Shown: positions 42,680 through 51,784, numbered from the stretch's first letter. The stretch is 64,000 nucleotides of DNA from Bacillus_AD sp047238185 (GCF_047238185.1 NZ_JBDFMI010000001.1:1178001-1242000), one strand, 5' to 3'. Numbers and translations are program-made. The notes: generated by a model not told the origin, from the letters alone.

Positions 42680-44029
42680 ATGATGAAAATCAGTTGGAAA
42701 AAAAGGATTCTGGCAGGTCTTTTCAGTGCTGCTCTTATGCTGGCCGGTTGCTCGGGAAATGACACGAAGACGGAAGGGGAAGCCACGAAGACAAAGGATG
42801 GCAAGACGGAGGTTGTCTTTTGGCATGCGATGAGCGGAGATGCCGAGACGGCCCTGAAGGAACAAGTGAAGGATTTCAATGAATCGCAGGATACGTATGA
42901 AGTGAAATCGATTTTCCAGGGCACGTACGAAGAAGCGCTGACTAAATTCAATGCCGTCGCAGGAACGAAGGATGCCCCTGCGATTATGCAGACTTTCGAA
43001 GTAGGGACGAAATATATGATCAACAGCAAGAAAATCACCCCTGTACAGACCTTCATTGATAAAGAAAACTATGATACGTCCCAATGGGAAAAGAATATAT
43101 CCAATTACTATCAAGTCGATGGCAAGCAATACTCTATGCCTTTCAACTCATCCACCCCGATTCTTGTCTATAATAAAGATGCATTCAAAAAAGCGGGGCT
43201 TGATCCGGAAAAGCCGCCCCGTACGTATGATGAGTTGAAAAAAGCGGCTAAAGCATTAACCATAAAGGATAAATCGGCAACAAAGCAATATGGTTTTTCT
43301 ATCCTTAATTATGGCTGGTTCTTCGAGGAACTGGTGGCAGCACAGGGCGGCCTTTATGTGGACCAGGAAAATGGCCGAAGCGGCGACGCTAAGAAGGCTG
43401 TCTTTGATGGCGAGGAAGGAAGGAATGCCTTCAATCTGATTAAGGATATGTATGATGAAGGCACGTTCATGAATGTCGGCCAGAACTGGGATGATATGCG
43501 GGCTGCGTTCCAATCCGGAAAAATAGCCATGTTCCTTGATTCCTCTGCAGGGATCCGTGCACTAGCTGATAATTCGCCGTTTGAGGTCGGGGCTTCGTAT
43601 TTACCGGTACCTGATGAAGGTAAACGGGAAGGAGTCGTGATTGGCGGGGCTTCACTATGGATGGGCTCCGGCATTTCCGAGGAAACGCAAAAAGGGGCTT
43701 GGGAATTCATGAAGTATGTAGCTACGCCGAAAGCGCAGGCTAAATGGCATGTAATGACAGGTTATTTTGCAATCAATCCGAAGGCGTATGACGAGGCTGT
43801 CGTAAAGGAAATGTGGGCAAAATATCCGCAACTGAAGGTTACAGTCGATCAATTGCATGATACGAAGGCAACATCTGCGACACAGGGCGCATTGATTTCC
43901 TCCTTCCCGCAATCGCGGCAAAGTGTTGTGTCAGCGATGGAAAGTTTATATCAGGGAACAAAGGTGAAAGACGCACTGAAGCGTGCGGCAGAGGAAACAA
44001 CGAAATCGCTGGGGGAGGGCGCAAAGTGA
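42680..44029 (+). CDS. ugpB: Glycerol-3-phosphate-binding lipoprotein UgpB
   Basis: 449 aa from the ATG at 42680 behind GGAGG; the frame open to 42632 overlaps the ugpE end. The signal peptide ends with the lipobox LAGC (Cys at about residue 23). EVVFWHAMSGDAETALKEQV, MQTFEVGTKYMI, SMPFNSSTPILVYNKDAFKKAGLDPEKPP and GGASLWM are conserved in UgpB proteins and cover the glycerol-phosphate site. It is the outer-face receptor of the transporter. In E. coli the related system also takes glycerophosphodiesters, which fits the phosphodiesterase gene that follows. Confidence 0.92.
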   Translation: MMKISWKKRILAGLFSAALMLAGCSGNDTKTEGEATKTKDGKTEVVFWHAMSGDAETALKEQVKDFNESQDTYEVKSIFQGTYEEALTKFNAVAGTKDAPAIMQTFEVGTKYMINSKKITPVQTFIDKENYDTSQWEKNISNYYQVDGKQYSMPFNSSTPILVYNKDAFKKAGLDPEKPPRTYDELKKAAKALTIKDKSATKQYGFSILNYGWFFEELVAAQGGLYVDQENGRSGDAKKAVFDGEEGRNAFNLIKDMYDEGTFMNVGQNWDDMRAAFQSGKIAMFLDSSAGIRALADNSPFEVGASYLPVPDEGKREGVVIGGASLWMGSGISEETQKGAWEFMKYVATPKAQAKWHVMTGYFAINPKAYDEAVVKEMWAKYPQLKVTVDQLHDTKATSATQGALISSFPQSRQSVVSAMESLYQGTKVKDALKRAAEETTKSLGEGAK

Positions 44030-44736
44030 TGGAGCTATACGGCCATAGGGGATATAGCGCTAAATTTCCTGAAAATACGATGGCTGCATTCAAGGCCTCT
44101 GTTCCATACGCCGAAGGCATTGAGTTCGATGTTCAACTGTCCAAGGACGGCGAGCTGGTTATCATCCACGATGAAACATTAGACAGAACGACTTCTGGCA
44201 AGGGAATGGTCAAGGATGAAGATTATAACAGCATCAACTCGCTGACCATTAAAGGCGGGAAAGAAGATTACTATGTCCCAAGGCTGGTGGATGTTCTCGA
44301 ATGGGCAAGGGATCTGAAGGATTTTACATTGAATATTGAGCTGAAAACAGACTTGATCCCATACGATGGCATGGCTGAAAAAGCATATGAGCTGGTGAAG
44401 GCATTCAATATGGTCGACCATACTGTATTCTCCTCCTTTAACCTGACAACTCTCGAGGAATTGCGTGAAGCGGCGCCGGATGCCCGGATCGGAATCCTTC
44501 TTCATCATCGGATACCCCGCATTGAACGATGGGTAAAGGAGCTGGATGCCGAGGCCATCCATTGCACGCCAGACTTTCCGTTTACAGAAGAAGCGCAAAG
44601 GCTCCGCCTGCACGGAACAAAGCTGCGGGTCTATACAGTGGACGATGTTGAAACGCTTGACCTGTTGAACGGCAAAGTGGACGTGATTATGACCAACGAA
44701 GTCAAGATGCTGAGGAAGCATCTCGATCAACAATAG
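44029..44736 (+). CDS. ugpQ: Glycerophosphodiester phosphodiesterase
   Basis: 235 aa. ELYGHRGYSAKFPENTMAAF holds the catalytic HRG with Glu, EGIEFDVQLSKDGELVIIHD holds the Glu/Asp metal ligands and the second His, and LNIELKT a further Glu ligand. It hydrolyses glycerophosphodiesters to glycerol-3-phosphate and alcohol. It has no signal peptide, so it acts in the cytoplasm on imported diesters. The ATG shares one base with the ugpB stop (TGATG); an in-frame GTG at 44026 is an alternative start. Last gene of the operon. Confidence 0.92.
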   Translation: MELYGHRGYSAKFPENTMAAFKASVPYAEGIEFDVQLSKDGELVIIHDETLDRTTSGKGMVKDEDYNSINSLTIKGGKEDYYVPRLVDVLEWARDLKDFTLNIELKTDLIPYDGMAEKAYELVKAFNMVDHTVFSSFNLTTLEELREAAPDARIGILLHHRIPRIERWVKELDAEAIHCTPDFPFTEEAQRLRLHGTKLRVYTVDDVETLDLLNGKVDVIMTNEVKMLRKHLDQQ

Positions 44737-44738
44737 TA

Positions 44739-44778
44739 AAAGGCAAATACCCCAGGTTTTGGGTATTTGCCTTTATTC
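44739..44778 (+). terminator. Terminator of the ugp operon
   Basis: A perfect 14-bp stem, AAAGGCAAATACCC (44739-44752) and its inverse (44761-44774), with an 8-nt loop. Confidence 0.88.
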
Positions 44779-44844
44779 ATTTCTTGGAAAACAGGAGAAG
44801 CTTATCCGTATGCAGAAGAAAGTAGAGAATGGGAGGTGCGTGTT

Positions 44845-45183
44845 ATGGTATATGGCATTGGGCTTGGGCTGCGGTTTCTATTGGAAATGTGCGGGCTTGC
44901 TGCATTAGCTTACGGGGGATTTTCGACTGGAAACAGTTATGTGTGGAAGCTTCTGCTTGGCATGGGAAGCCCGCTCCTGATGGCGGCCATATGGGGAATG
45001 TTCATTTCACCGAAAGCTGCGATTCCGGTGAAGGGGATGGTGAAATGGTTGCTTGAACTGCTTGTGTTTGGGCTGTGTACCTGTGCTTTATTGGCAGCGG
45101 GAAAGCCTCTGCTATCCATTGTTTTTGCTATGCTCGTTATGATCGATTGGCTCATTTTGTATGTGTCCAGGCCTGCTGCATAG
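44845..45183 (+). CDS. yrdB: YrdB/DUF2568 membrane protein
   Basis: 112 aa from the ATG at 44845, which follows GGGAGGTG; the upstream open frame overlaps the ugp terminator. Four membrane helices: GLGLRFLLEMCGLAALAYGG, LLLGMGSPLLMAAIWGMF, LLELLVFGLCTCALLAAG and LLSIVFAMLVMIDWLILYV. The RFLLE..(A/G)LAALAYWG start and the WG.F..P...P motif after helix 2 mark DUF2568. Function unknown. Single-gene unit with terminators on both sides. Confidence 0.85.
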   Translation: MVYGIGLGLRFLLEMCGLAALAYGGFSTGNSYVWKLLLGMGSPLLMAAIWGMFISPKAAIPVKGMVKWLLELLVFGLCTCALLAAGKPLLSIVFAMLVMIDWLILYVSRPAA

Positions 45184-45197
45184 GAAGGCAAAATAAA

Positions 45198-45240
45198 AGG
45201 AACTGTTCTGAAGGAATACAGACAGTTCCTGTTCATCTAT
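45198..45240. terminator. Bidirectional terminator between yrdB and the hut operon
   Basis: AGGAACTGT (45198-45206) and ACAGTTCCT (45232-45240) with further inner pairs CTG/CAG. It ends plus-strand yrdB and the long minus-strand hut operon. Confidence 0.7.
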
Positions 45241-46424
45241 AGCGTTTTGATCAGTATACTTGCTACCACTACTGAACCAATGGTGACGGTGGAAAAGCCG
45301 CCAACTAGCATCGGGGTTAAGATTTCATTGAAAATTTGTTCCTTTTCTTCCTTTGTCCTGCCGACACTGCGGCTGACTTCTTCACAGACAATATAATCCG
45401 CCGGAAAGCCGAATGTGGCAGTGAGTGCGACCGGTATGGCCTTTAAAGGATCCCATTTGAATAGCTTGGCCCCAATAAAGGAGCCTGCCATCAGGCCGAT
45501 AATCCCAACCAGTAAAATCATAAATACTTCGGGAAGGCGGGCGATGAACATTTCAAATGTAATATCATTCATCATAGCAATGATGATCACTATGATGCCC
45601 GCCATACCGATTGTGAAACTGTTGGAGCGCTCCATGACTCTTTCAGGATAAAAGCCGATCAGCCTTCCGATAATCCCGATTGCCAAGCCCCATAAGCTGT
45701 ACGGAATATTTGTGTAGTGTTCAAGTACAACAGCCAAAGACCCGCCAATAAACAGCATGAAAAGCAGGACAAGATTGCTTTGGTACTTTTCAGGGATAAT
45801 CATTTTTCTTTTAGCGGGACCATTTTCTTCGTCATCCAAATCTCCTGTAATGGCAGTGGCTGCGACGAATTGCTTATTGTCTATGGCCGCCCGCATCTTT
45901 AATGCGTATTTACGCAATACAAAAGAGGCTAATGGGATGCCGACTAGCGATTGTAAGGCAATAATTAAGGCGGGAATCGTGACGAGATCTGAAAAACCAA
46001 TGTTCTTTAAACCTTCGGAGGTTACCATGACGGCAATGATGCCTCCATTCAATGGACCTGTTCCAGCCACGGCTGTTTTATAATCGAATACGAGAGAAAC
46101 AGTGGTTAGGATGAGTGTGGTCGCAATAACGATTCCGATAAGCGAGATGACAACAGCCCGCCACTGTAGCTTGACCATCTTGATTGGGATCAGAGTGCCC
46201 ATATGGACCAGGATGGGAGCAGTACCCAAGACAGCGCCTACTGTCAGGAAAGTGGAGTCTTCAATCAATGTTTTGGGCATGATTCCCGTCCATATTAAGA
46301 CAAGGTACCCCATTAATGCAATAAATAGCATAGGCACGCGCGCTTTAGTGATTATAGAAATAACTTCCCCGACTGCCACCAATCCCAAAATAACCATAGT
46401 GGCAATGATTGGTTCATGTATCAT
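45237..46424 (-). CDS. Polytopic membrane transporter, last gene of the hut operon
   Basis: 395 aa from the ATG at 46424 (GGGGGAAAA before it). About ten to eleven membrane helices, with a charged loop near 190-220 (DNKQFVAATAITGDLDDEENGPAKRK). GAVLGTAPILVHMGTLIPIK and TATFGFPADYIVCEEVSRSVGRTKEE are the most distinctive strings. The overall plan recalls Na+/glutamate (GltS-like) and related carboxylate carriers, but no family was firmly recognised. As the last gene of the hut operon it could bring in histidine or urocanate, or move glutamate or a formyl/formimino intermediate. Confidence 0.7.
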   Translation of the reverse strand: MIHEPIIATMVILGLVAVGEVISIITKARVPMLFIALMGYLVLIWTGIMPKTLIEDSTFLTVGAVLGTAPILVHMGTLIPIKMVKLQWRAVVISLIGIVIATTLILTTVSLVFDYKTAVAGTGPLNGGIIAVMVTSEGLKNIGFSDLVTIPALIIALQSLVGIPLASFVLRKYALKMRAAIDNKQFVAATAITGDLDDEENGPAKRKMIIPEKYQSNLVLLFMLFIGGSLAVVLEHYTNIPYSLWGLAIGIIGRLIGFYPERVMERSNSFTIGMAGIIVIIIAMMNDITFEMFIARLPEVFMILLVGIIGLMAGSFIGAKLFKWDPLKAIPVALTATFGFPADYIVCEEVSRSVGRTKEEKEQIFNEILTPMLVGGFSTVTIGSVVVASILIKTL

Positions 46425-46469
46425 TATTTTTCCCCCATCTTCGCTTAGTGTATTTAGCAATGATATTAA

Positions 46470-47654
46470 TTAGGCCATTTTGACCGGTTCTGCCAACAGC
46501 TTTAGAGAAGCGGCGATGAGAAGGTTTACCCCTATTTCAAGGGATGTTTCATCGATGCTGAAACGTGGATGGTGATGAGGGAAATTTAAGCTCTCATCTG
46601 AATGGGCGGCACCGATTCCGATAAAGCATCCGGGAACTTCCTGCAAGTAGGCGGAAAAATCCTCTCCGCCCATGAATGGGTCCACATGAAGAAGGTAGTC
46701 TGGGCCGAATTCATCCATGATGATTTCTTCTATTTTTTGGGTCAATACAGCATCATTAAAAACAGAGCTGTATCCAAAGGTGTATTCATATTCATAAGTG
46801 GCGTTATGGGCAATTGTCAATCCGGAGATAATCTGTTCAATTAATCGGGATGCCTGCAGTCGGACCTCCTGTGAAAAGCTTCTGATGGACCCGCCGATTG
46901 TAATCGTATCAGGCACAATATTCTTCGCAGTTCCAGCCTGGAATTCTGTAACACCCACAACTGCCTGGTCTTTTGGATTGATATTGCGTGCAATAATATG
47001 CTGGAGATTCGTCACAATCTGAGATCCGATGGCAATGGGATCTATTGTATCCTGAGGCTGTGAAGAATGCCCGCCCTTGCCGATAACCGTCAAATCGAAT
47101 GTATCCGAGTTGGCGGTGAAATGCCCGGTGCAGATACCTATTTTTCCAGCAGGGATCATGGTGAACACGTGCAGGCCGATGATTTGGTCCACACCCTCCA
47201 TGGCACCTGCAGCGACCAGCTCCTTTGCCCCGCCGGGAAACATTTCTTCGGCATGCTGGAAGATGAAACGAATTTCACCATGCAATTGGTGCCGATATTC
47301 TGTCAGCACTTTGGCAGCGCCTAGCAGCATAGCTGTATGGCAATCATGTCCACAGGCGTGCATCACGCCTGGATTATTGGAGGAAAAGGGGACATTAGCT
47401 TCTTCCTTGATAGGAAGGGCATCCATATCTGCCCGCAATGCAAGGGTCTTCCCTGGGTAGGCGCCTATTAGCCTGGCTATTACACTTGTCTTGGTTGGAC
47501 GGGATATTTCTAAGCTTCCGAACGTTTTCAATGTGTCAAAGACATAGTTTGAAGTATTGAACTCCTGGTAGCTTAATTCCGGGTTTCTATGAAAATGGCG
47601 TCTCCATTGAATGACTTGGTCCATAAGGGTTTGGCTAACATTTTGCCGATCCAT
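46470..47654 (-). CDS. M20D amidohydrolase in the hut operon
   Basis: 394 aa, hippurate-hydrolase/N-acyl amino acid amidohydrolase type. RRHFHRNPELSYQE, LRADMDALPIKEE, VMHACGHDCHTAMLLGAA (metal-binding Cys-x-x-His), FQHAEEMFPGGAKELV with the Glu pair, and the C-terminal GGEDFSAYLQEVPG are all intact. The lid domain is about 180-290. Such enzymes remove an acyl group from an amino acid nitrogen. It is 19 bp downstream of hutH in an operon that has no hutG, so N-formimino- or N-formyl-L-glutamate is an attractive substrate. That is an inference and needs biochemical proof. Confidence 0.88.
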   Translation of the reverse strand: MDRQNVSQTLMDQVIQWRRHFHRNPELSYQEFNTSNYVFDTLKTFGSLEISRPTKTSVIARLIGAYPGKTLALRADMDALPIKEEANVPFSSNNPGVMHACGHDCHTAMLLGAAKVLTEYRHQLHGEIRFIFQHAEEMFPGGAKELVAAGAMEGVDQIIGLHVFTMIPAGKIGICTGHFTANSDTFDLTVIGKGGHSSQPQDTIDPIAIGSQIVTNLQHIIARNINPKDQAVVGVTEFQAGTAKNIVPDTITIGGSIRSFSQEVRLQASRLIEQIISGLTIAHNATYEYEYTFGYSSVFNDAVLTQKIEEIIMDEFGPDYLLHVDPFMGGEDFSAYLQEVPGCFIGIGAAHSDESLNFPHHHPRFSIDETSLEIGVNLLIAASLKLLAEPVKMA

Positions 47655-47673
47655 ACAATAACCTCCTCGATTG

Positions 47674-49203
47674 TTATGACCATTGAATTAACGAATGATC
47701 TTTTAATAGAAACTGTGCAAGTTCTTCCATTTCCTCCGCTATAGCACGGTCTGTTTGCAGGGGAGGGCATATGTGCCTGATCCGTTCCAAATAGTTTCTT
47801 GTTGCTTGCGCCAGCTGGTTCTCAGCCTGTTCAAGATAAATAGCCTGGGAAGCACAGATCATTTCGATTGCAATAACACGTGCGGTATTATGGATGATAT
47901 CCCGCGCCTGTCTGGCTGCTATAGTGCCCATGCTGACATGGTCTTCCTGATTTGCCGATGTGGGGATTGAATCGACGCTAGCCGGGTGTGCAAGTACCTT
48001 ATTTTCGGAAACTAAAGAGGCAGCTGCATATTGTGCTACCATTAGGCCAGTCTCTAAGCCGGGATTTATCGCTAAGAAAGGAGATAAGCCGCTAAGCTGC
48101 GGATTGACCAGCCGTTCTGTCCGGCGTTCGGAGATATTGGCCCATTCAGCGGCAGCCACCTTCAGAAAATCCATGGAGAGGGCGATTGGCTGGCCATGGA
48201 AATGTCCTCCAGACAGAATCTCACCGCTTTCTAGGACGATAGGATTGTCTGTTGTTGAATTCATTTCAATCGCTAGGCGTTCATCCACGTAATTGAATGC
48301 TTGCCATGAAGCGCCATGTACCTGGGGGATACAACGGATTGAATAGGCGTCCTGTATCCGGATCTCCCCTTGGCGTGTTATTCTTTTACTCCCTTCAAGC
48401 CAGTTTCTCATCCTGTCGGCTACTGTTTCCAATTCGGGATGCGGCCGAACTGCTAGCAAATCTTTATCAAAGGCAGATATCACCCCATTCAATGCTTCCA
48501 TAGTAAGAGAGGCAGCCATATCGGCTGCGACCCCAATCCTTTCTGCTTCATTCAAGGCAATTACCCCGACTGCTGACATAGCTTGTGTTCCGTTTATCAG
48601 GGCAAGGCCTTCTTTTGCTTCCAACGTTACGGGCAGCAGTCCGGCTCTCTTCAATGCTTCAGAACCTGTAAGGATTTCTCCTTTATATTCAGCCTTGCCT
48701 TCACCCACCAGAACGATGGCTATGTGGGAAAGGGGTGCTAAATCGCCGCTCGCCCCAACAGAGCCTTTACAAGGAACGATAGGGTGGACGCCTTTGTTGA
48801 TCATGTCAATTAGCAGCTGAAGCGTTTCCTCTCTAATTCCAGAAAATCCTTTCGCCAAAGAATTGGCCCGAAGAATCATCATGGCCCGTACCACTGGTAT
48901 AGGCAACGGTTCGCCGACGCCGACTACATCCGCGCGCAATAAATTCAATTGTAATTTGCAAATATCATCCTGCGGTATTTCAATATCACTTAATTTTCCA
49001 AACCCTGTGTTGACACCGTAAACGACTTTTCCTTCACGGATCTGTTTCTCAATTCTTTTTCTGCTTTCCTTTACACGAACCAAGCTTGAATCTGCAATTG
49101 AAATAGTCATCTTGTGATCCACTACTTTTTGAATCTTGTACCGGTCCAATGTGTACCCATCTATTTCCAGCAGTCCGGTTTTGAGAAGTTGATTGTCGGC
49201 CAT
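47674..49203 (-). CDS. hutH: Histidine ammonia-lyase (histidase)
   Basis: 509 aa, the usual length. GSVGASGDLAPLSHIA (about 139-154) carries the Ala-Ser-Gly triplet that cyclises to the MIO group. YGVNTGFGKL, QDAYSIRCIPQVHGA and NSTTDNPIV are further conserved active-site strings. It removes ammonia from L-histidine to give urocanate. AAAGGAG precedes the ATG. It is the fifth gene of the operon, whereas in B. subtilis hutH comes first. Confidence 0.97.
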   Translation of the reverse strand: MADNQLLKTGLLEIDGYTLDRYKIQKVVDHKMTISIADSSLVRVKESRKRIEKQIREGKVVYGVNTGFGKLSDIEIPQDDICKLQLNLLRADVVGVGEPLPIPVVRAMMILRANSLAKGFSGIREETLQLLIDMINKGVHPIVPCKGSVGASGDLAPLSHIAIVLVGEGKAEYKGEILTGSEALKRAGLLPVTLEAKEGLALINGTQAMSAVGVIALNEAERIGVAADMAASLTMEALNGVISAFDKDLLAVRPHPELETVADRMRNWLEGSKRITRQGEIRIQDAYSIRCIPQVHGASWQAFNYVDERLAIEMNSTTDNPIVLESGEILSGGHFHGQPIALSMDFLKVAAAEWANISERRTERLVNPQLSGLSPFLAINPGLETGLMVAQYAAASLVSENKVLAHPASVDSIPTSANQEDHVSMGTIAARQARDIIHNTARVIAIEMICASQAIYLEQAENQLAQATRNYLERIRHICPPLQTDRAIAEEMEELAQFLLKDHSLIQWS

Positions 49204-49279
49204 AATGGTTATCTCCTTTTTGAAAATTCAGTTTATAACGAATGCGGGTTGGCAATAGCCGTTAAACCAGGATGACTGA

Positions 49280-50440
49280 TTATTTATGGGAATCATGCCA
49301 TTGTTCAATTAGGGCAGCGGTCAGCTTTCCAGTGTTTATTAAATTTTCGATGCTGATACATTCTCTGAAGGAATGAATATTTTGAAAACCAAGCCCGAGT
49401 GTAATACAGGTTAATCCATTCTCATTCAGTTTATTTGTATCTGCCCCACCCAAAGTTTCTGTTAAATAGGAAGGGACTGTAATGGAATGGCATGCTGATT
49501 CAACCGTCTTCACTAAGATATTCTCTGAAGGAATATCAAACCCTTCATATTTCTTTTCGAATCGAATCTTCACGCTTCCGCCTTTTTGCTCAGCTGCATG
49601 TTTCATTGCGTCTTCCATATGCTGCAACTGAGCATTCAGCTCCTCTTGGGAAAAGCTTCGTACTTCACCGGCTACTTGAACACTTCCTGGAATAATGGAA
49701 GTCAATTCCCCGGCGTTTATGATCCCGATATTGGCAACTGTGTTTTCCGATATCGAACCTAATTTCATATTGCCTATTCCAGCTGAAGCAATCAGAATGG
49801 CATTATTCCCTTCCTCAGCATTGAGGGCGATGTGGGCAGTGTTTCCTTCAACTTCAAAAAAAATCCGGCTGCTGTATGGACCTTTTAAGATAATCTGACC
49901 AACATCCCCGCTGCTATCGAAAATATATCCTGATTTGCTTTTTACCAGACTGTAATCCAGGAAATGGGCTCCTATGAGTCCAGGCTGTTCATTGACGGTT
50001 AAAATGAATTCGATTGGTCCATGGGGCAACCTATGATCAACAATGGTACGTATGGCTTCCAAGTATGCTGCCAAAGCAGCGCGGTCATCTGCTCCAAGTA
50101 TGGTTGTTCCATCCGAATGGATCACGCCGTCCTTGATGACAGGCTTAAGGCCTTCTGTCGGCAGGACCGTATCCATATGGGTAGAAAAGAATAATGGGGG
50201 AATGGAAGGGTTGGTTCCTTCCAGATAAGCAACAAGATTGCCGACTTCTCCATTGAAATGATGGTGTGCTTCATCAAATTGCAGAGAAAACCCTAGCTCT
50301 GTTAGCATATTGGTCAAATAATCAGCCACTTTTTGTTCCTTTGTACTTGGTGCGTTGATTTTTGCTAATTCCAGGAATGTATCCATTAAACGATCAGTAT
50401 TGATCAGCTTCGACGCTTTAGACAATTGATTAATGTTCAT
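49280..50440 (-). CDS. M20-family peptidase (PepT/YqjE-like) with altered metal site
   Basis: 386 aa. FSTHMDTVLPTEG, TTILGADDRAALAAYLEAI and TLGGADTNKLNENG followed by LGLGFQNIHS match the PepT-like tripeptidase group of family M20. The string that normally reads TVGEESGLVGAK or TVCEEIGLVGAK is TVNEQPGLIGAH here. The first (catalytic) Glu is kept, but the second, a zinc ligand, is Gln. The remaining ligands (His and Asp in HMD, Asp in GADD, Asp in GYIFDSSG, His in NIHS) are present. It may have altered activity, use another metal or act on non-peptide substrates. It sits between hutI and hutH, which suggests a role in histidine or imidazole-dipeptide use. Confidence 0.82.
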   Translation of the reverse strand: MNINQLSKASKLINTDRLMDTFLELAKINAPSTKEQKVADYLTNMLTELGFSLQFDEAHHHFNGEVGNLVAYLEGTNPSIPPLFFSTHMDTVLPTEGLKPVIKDGVIHSDGTTILGADDRAALAAYLEAIRTIVDHRLPHGPIEFILTVNEQPGLIGAHFLDYSLVKSKSGYIFDSSGDVGQIILKGPYSSRIFFEVEGNTAHIALNAEEGNNAILIASAGIGNMKLGSISENTVANIGIINAGELTSIIPGSVQVAGEVRSFSQEELNAQLQHMEDAMKHAAEQKGGSVKIRFEKKYEGFDIPSENILVKTVESACHSITVPSYLTETLGGADTNKLNENGLTCITLGLGFQNIHSFRECISIENLINTGKLTAALIEQWHDSHK

Positions 50441-50470
50441 TCATATCACCTCATTATTTATATTGAAAGA

Positions 50471-51721
50471 CTAATGCTGTACAACCACTTTCCCGCGTTT
50501 AATCACTGTTTCTACAATATTTGTGCCCAGTTCATAAGCAATATGTTTGTAGCCAGGGACATCCCAGATCTGGAGGTCTGCCAATTGCCCTTTTTCAATC
50601 CGGCCTCTGTCGCTCAAACCAAGAGCTTGAGCCCCCCCGTAAGTAGCTGCAAGAATAGCTTCTTCCACGGAGAATTGATATAAACGGCATGCTAAAACGA
50701 TTACGAATTGCATGGAAGTGGTATAACAAGCAGGGCAAAGGTCGGTAGCAAGGGCAATACTCATGCCCATGTCCAGCATTTTCCTGGCATTGAAAGGTTT
50801 CTTATGGCGAACGGCAAAATCAAGAGCAGGCATAAGAACGCCTGTAACCTTTGCTTCTTTCAGCTTTTTCAATACTTCGTCGGGCGTATAGTTTAAATGA
50901 TCGGCAGAGACCATGTTCATTTTGGCAGCCAAATCTGTCCCGCCGATATAGGAATAGGCATCTGCATGAATTTTGGGCTGCATGCCATATTTTAAGCCGG
51001 CTTGAAGGATGGTTTCGGATTCGTCTGCAGTAAAATATCCTTCGTCGCACCAAACATCACAAAATTCTGCCAGTTTTCGCTTTCCGATTTCAGGAATCAT
51101 GTGATCGAGTAGGATTTTCATATACTCCTCTTTTGACGTATTTTCTGGAAAACCATGTGCCCCAAGAAAGGTGTTAAAGATATCTAAAGGTGTTTCTTGA
51201 TCTAATTGCCTTCCAATTTCAAGGATTTTGATTTCGCTTTCAGTAGTCAGGCCATATCCGCTTTTGCTTTCAATGGTTGTAATGCCGCAGTCCAGCATGG
51301 CAAGGACTCGTTTTCGGGATTGTTGGTATAGGTCCTCAGATGGGGTGTGGCGTGTCAGTTCAACGGTTCTGGAAGGCCCGGTTGTGATACCAAGTTCCTT
51401 CAATTTTTCAGGACTTTCACCAGTCAACTTGGCTGCATATTCTTCCACGCGTGTACCGTAAAAGACGAGGTGGGTATGTGAATCTATAAACCCTGGAGCA
51501 ATTACCTTCCCGGTGGCATCGATTGTTTTAGCATCGGAAAAATCGCAGAACTCACTTAGTTTTTCCTCCTTGCCGACGCCAACTATAACATCGTTATGGA
51601 TGGCGATGGCTGAATGATGCAAGACACCAATGTCCCGCAGACCTGTTCCTTTGCACGTTATGATTTCATTGGCATTTTGAATGAGTAAGTCTACTTTTAC
51701 CTTTGTTTTCGTGTTGGCCAT
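50471..51721 (-). CDS. hutI: Imidazolonepropionase
   Basis: 416 aa from the ATG at 51721, 9 bp after AGGAGG; the ATG at 51730 is too close to that site. PGFIDSHTHLVFYGTR has the metal-binding HxH, TTIESKSGYGL the substrate Ser/Tyr region, KIHADAYSYIGG a His ligand and SADHLNY another. The last metal Asp is in ALATDLCPACYTTSMQFV; most HutI have D-x-N-P-G(S/A) at this point, so the N-P-G is replaced by C-P-A-C. It opens the imidazolone ring to give N-formimino-L-glutamate. Third gene of the operon. Confidence 0.95.
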   Translation of the reverse strand: MANTKTKVKVDLLIQNANEIITCKGTGLRDIGVLHHSAIAIHNDVIVGVGKEEKLSEFCDFSDAKTIDATGKVIAPGFIDSHTHLVFYGTRVEEYAAKLTGESPEKLKELGITTGPSRTVELTRHTPSEDLYQQSRKRVLAMLDCGITTIESKSGYGLTTESEIKILEIGRQLDQETPLDIFNTFLGAHGFPENTSKEEYMKILLDHMIPEIGKRKLAEFCDVWCDEGYFTADESETILQAGLKYGMQPKIHADAYSYIGGTDLAAKMNMVSADHLNYTPDEVLKKLKEAKVTGVLMPALDFAVRHKKPFNARKMLDMGMSIALATDLCPACYTTSMQFVIVLACRLYQFSVEEAILAATYGGAQALGLSDRGRIEKGQLADLQIWDVPGYKHIAYELGTNIVETVIKRGKVVVQH

Positions 51722-51784
51722 AGCGATCATCCTCCTAAATAAAATTCAACGTTGCGAATACATGATTCAACTTACTAGGCACTC

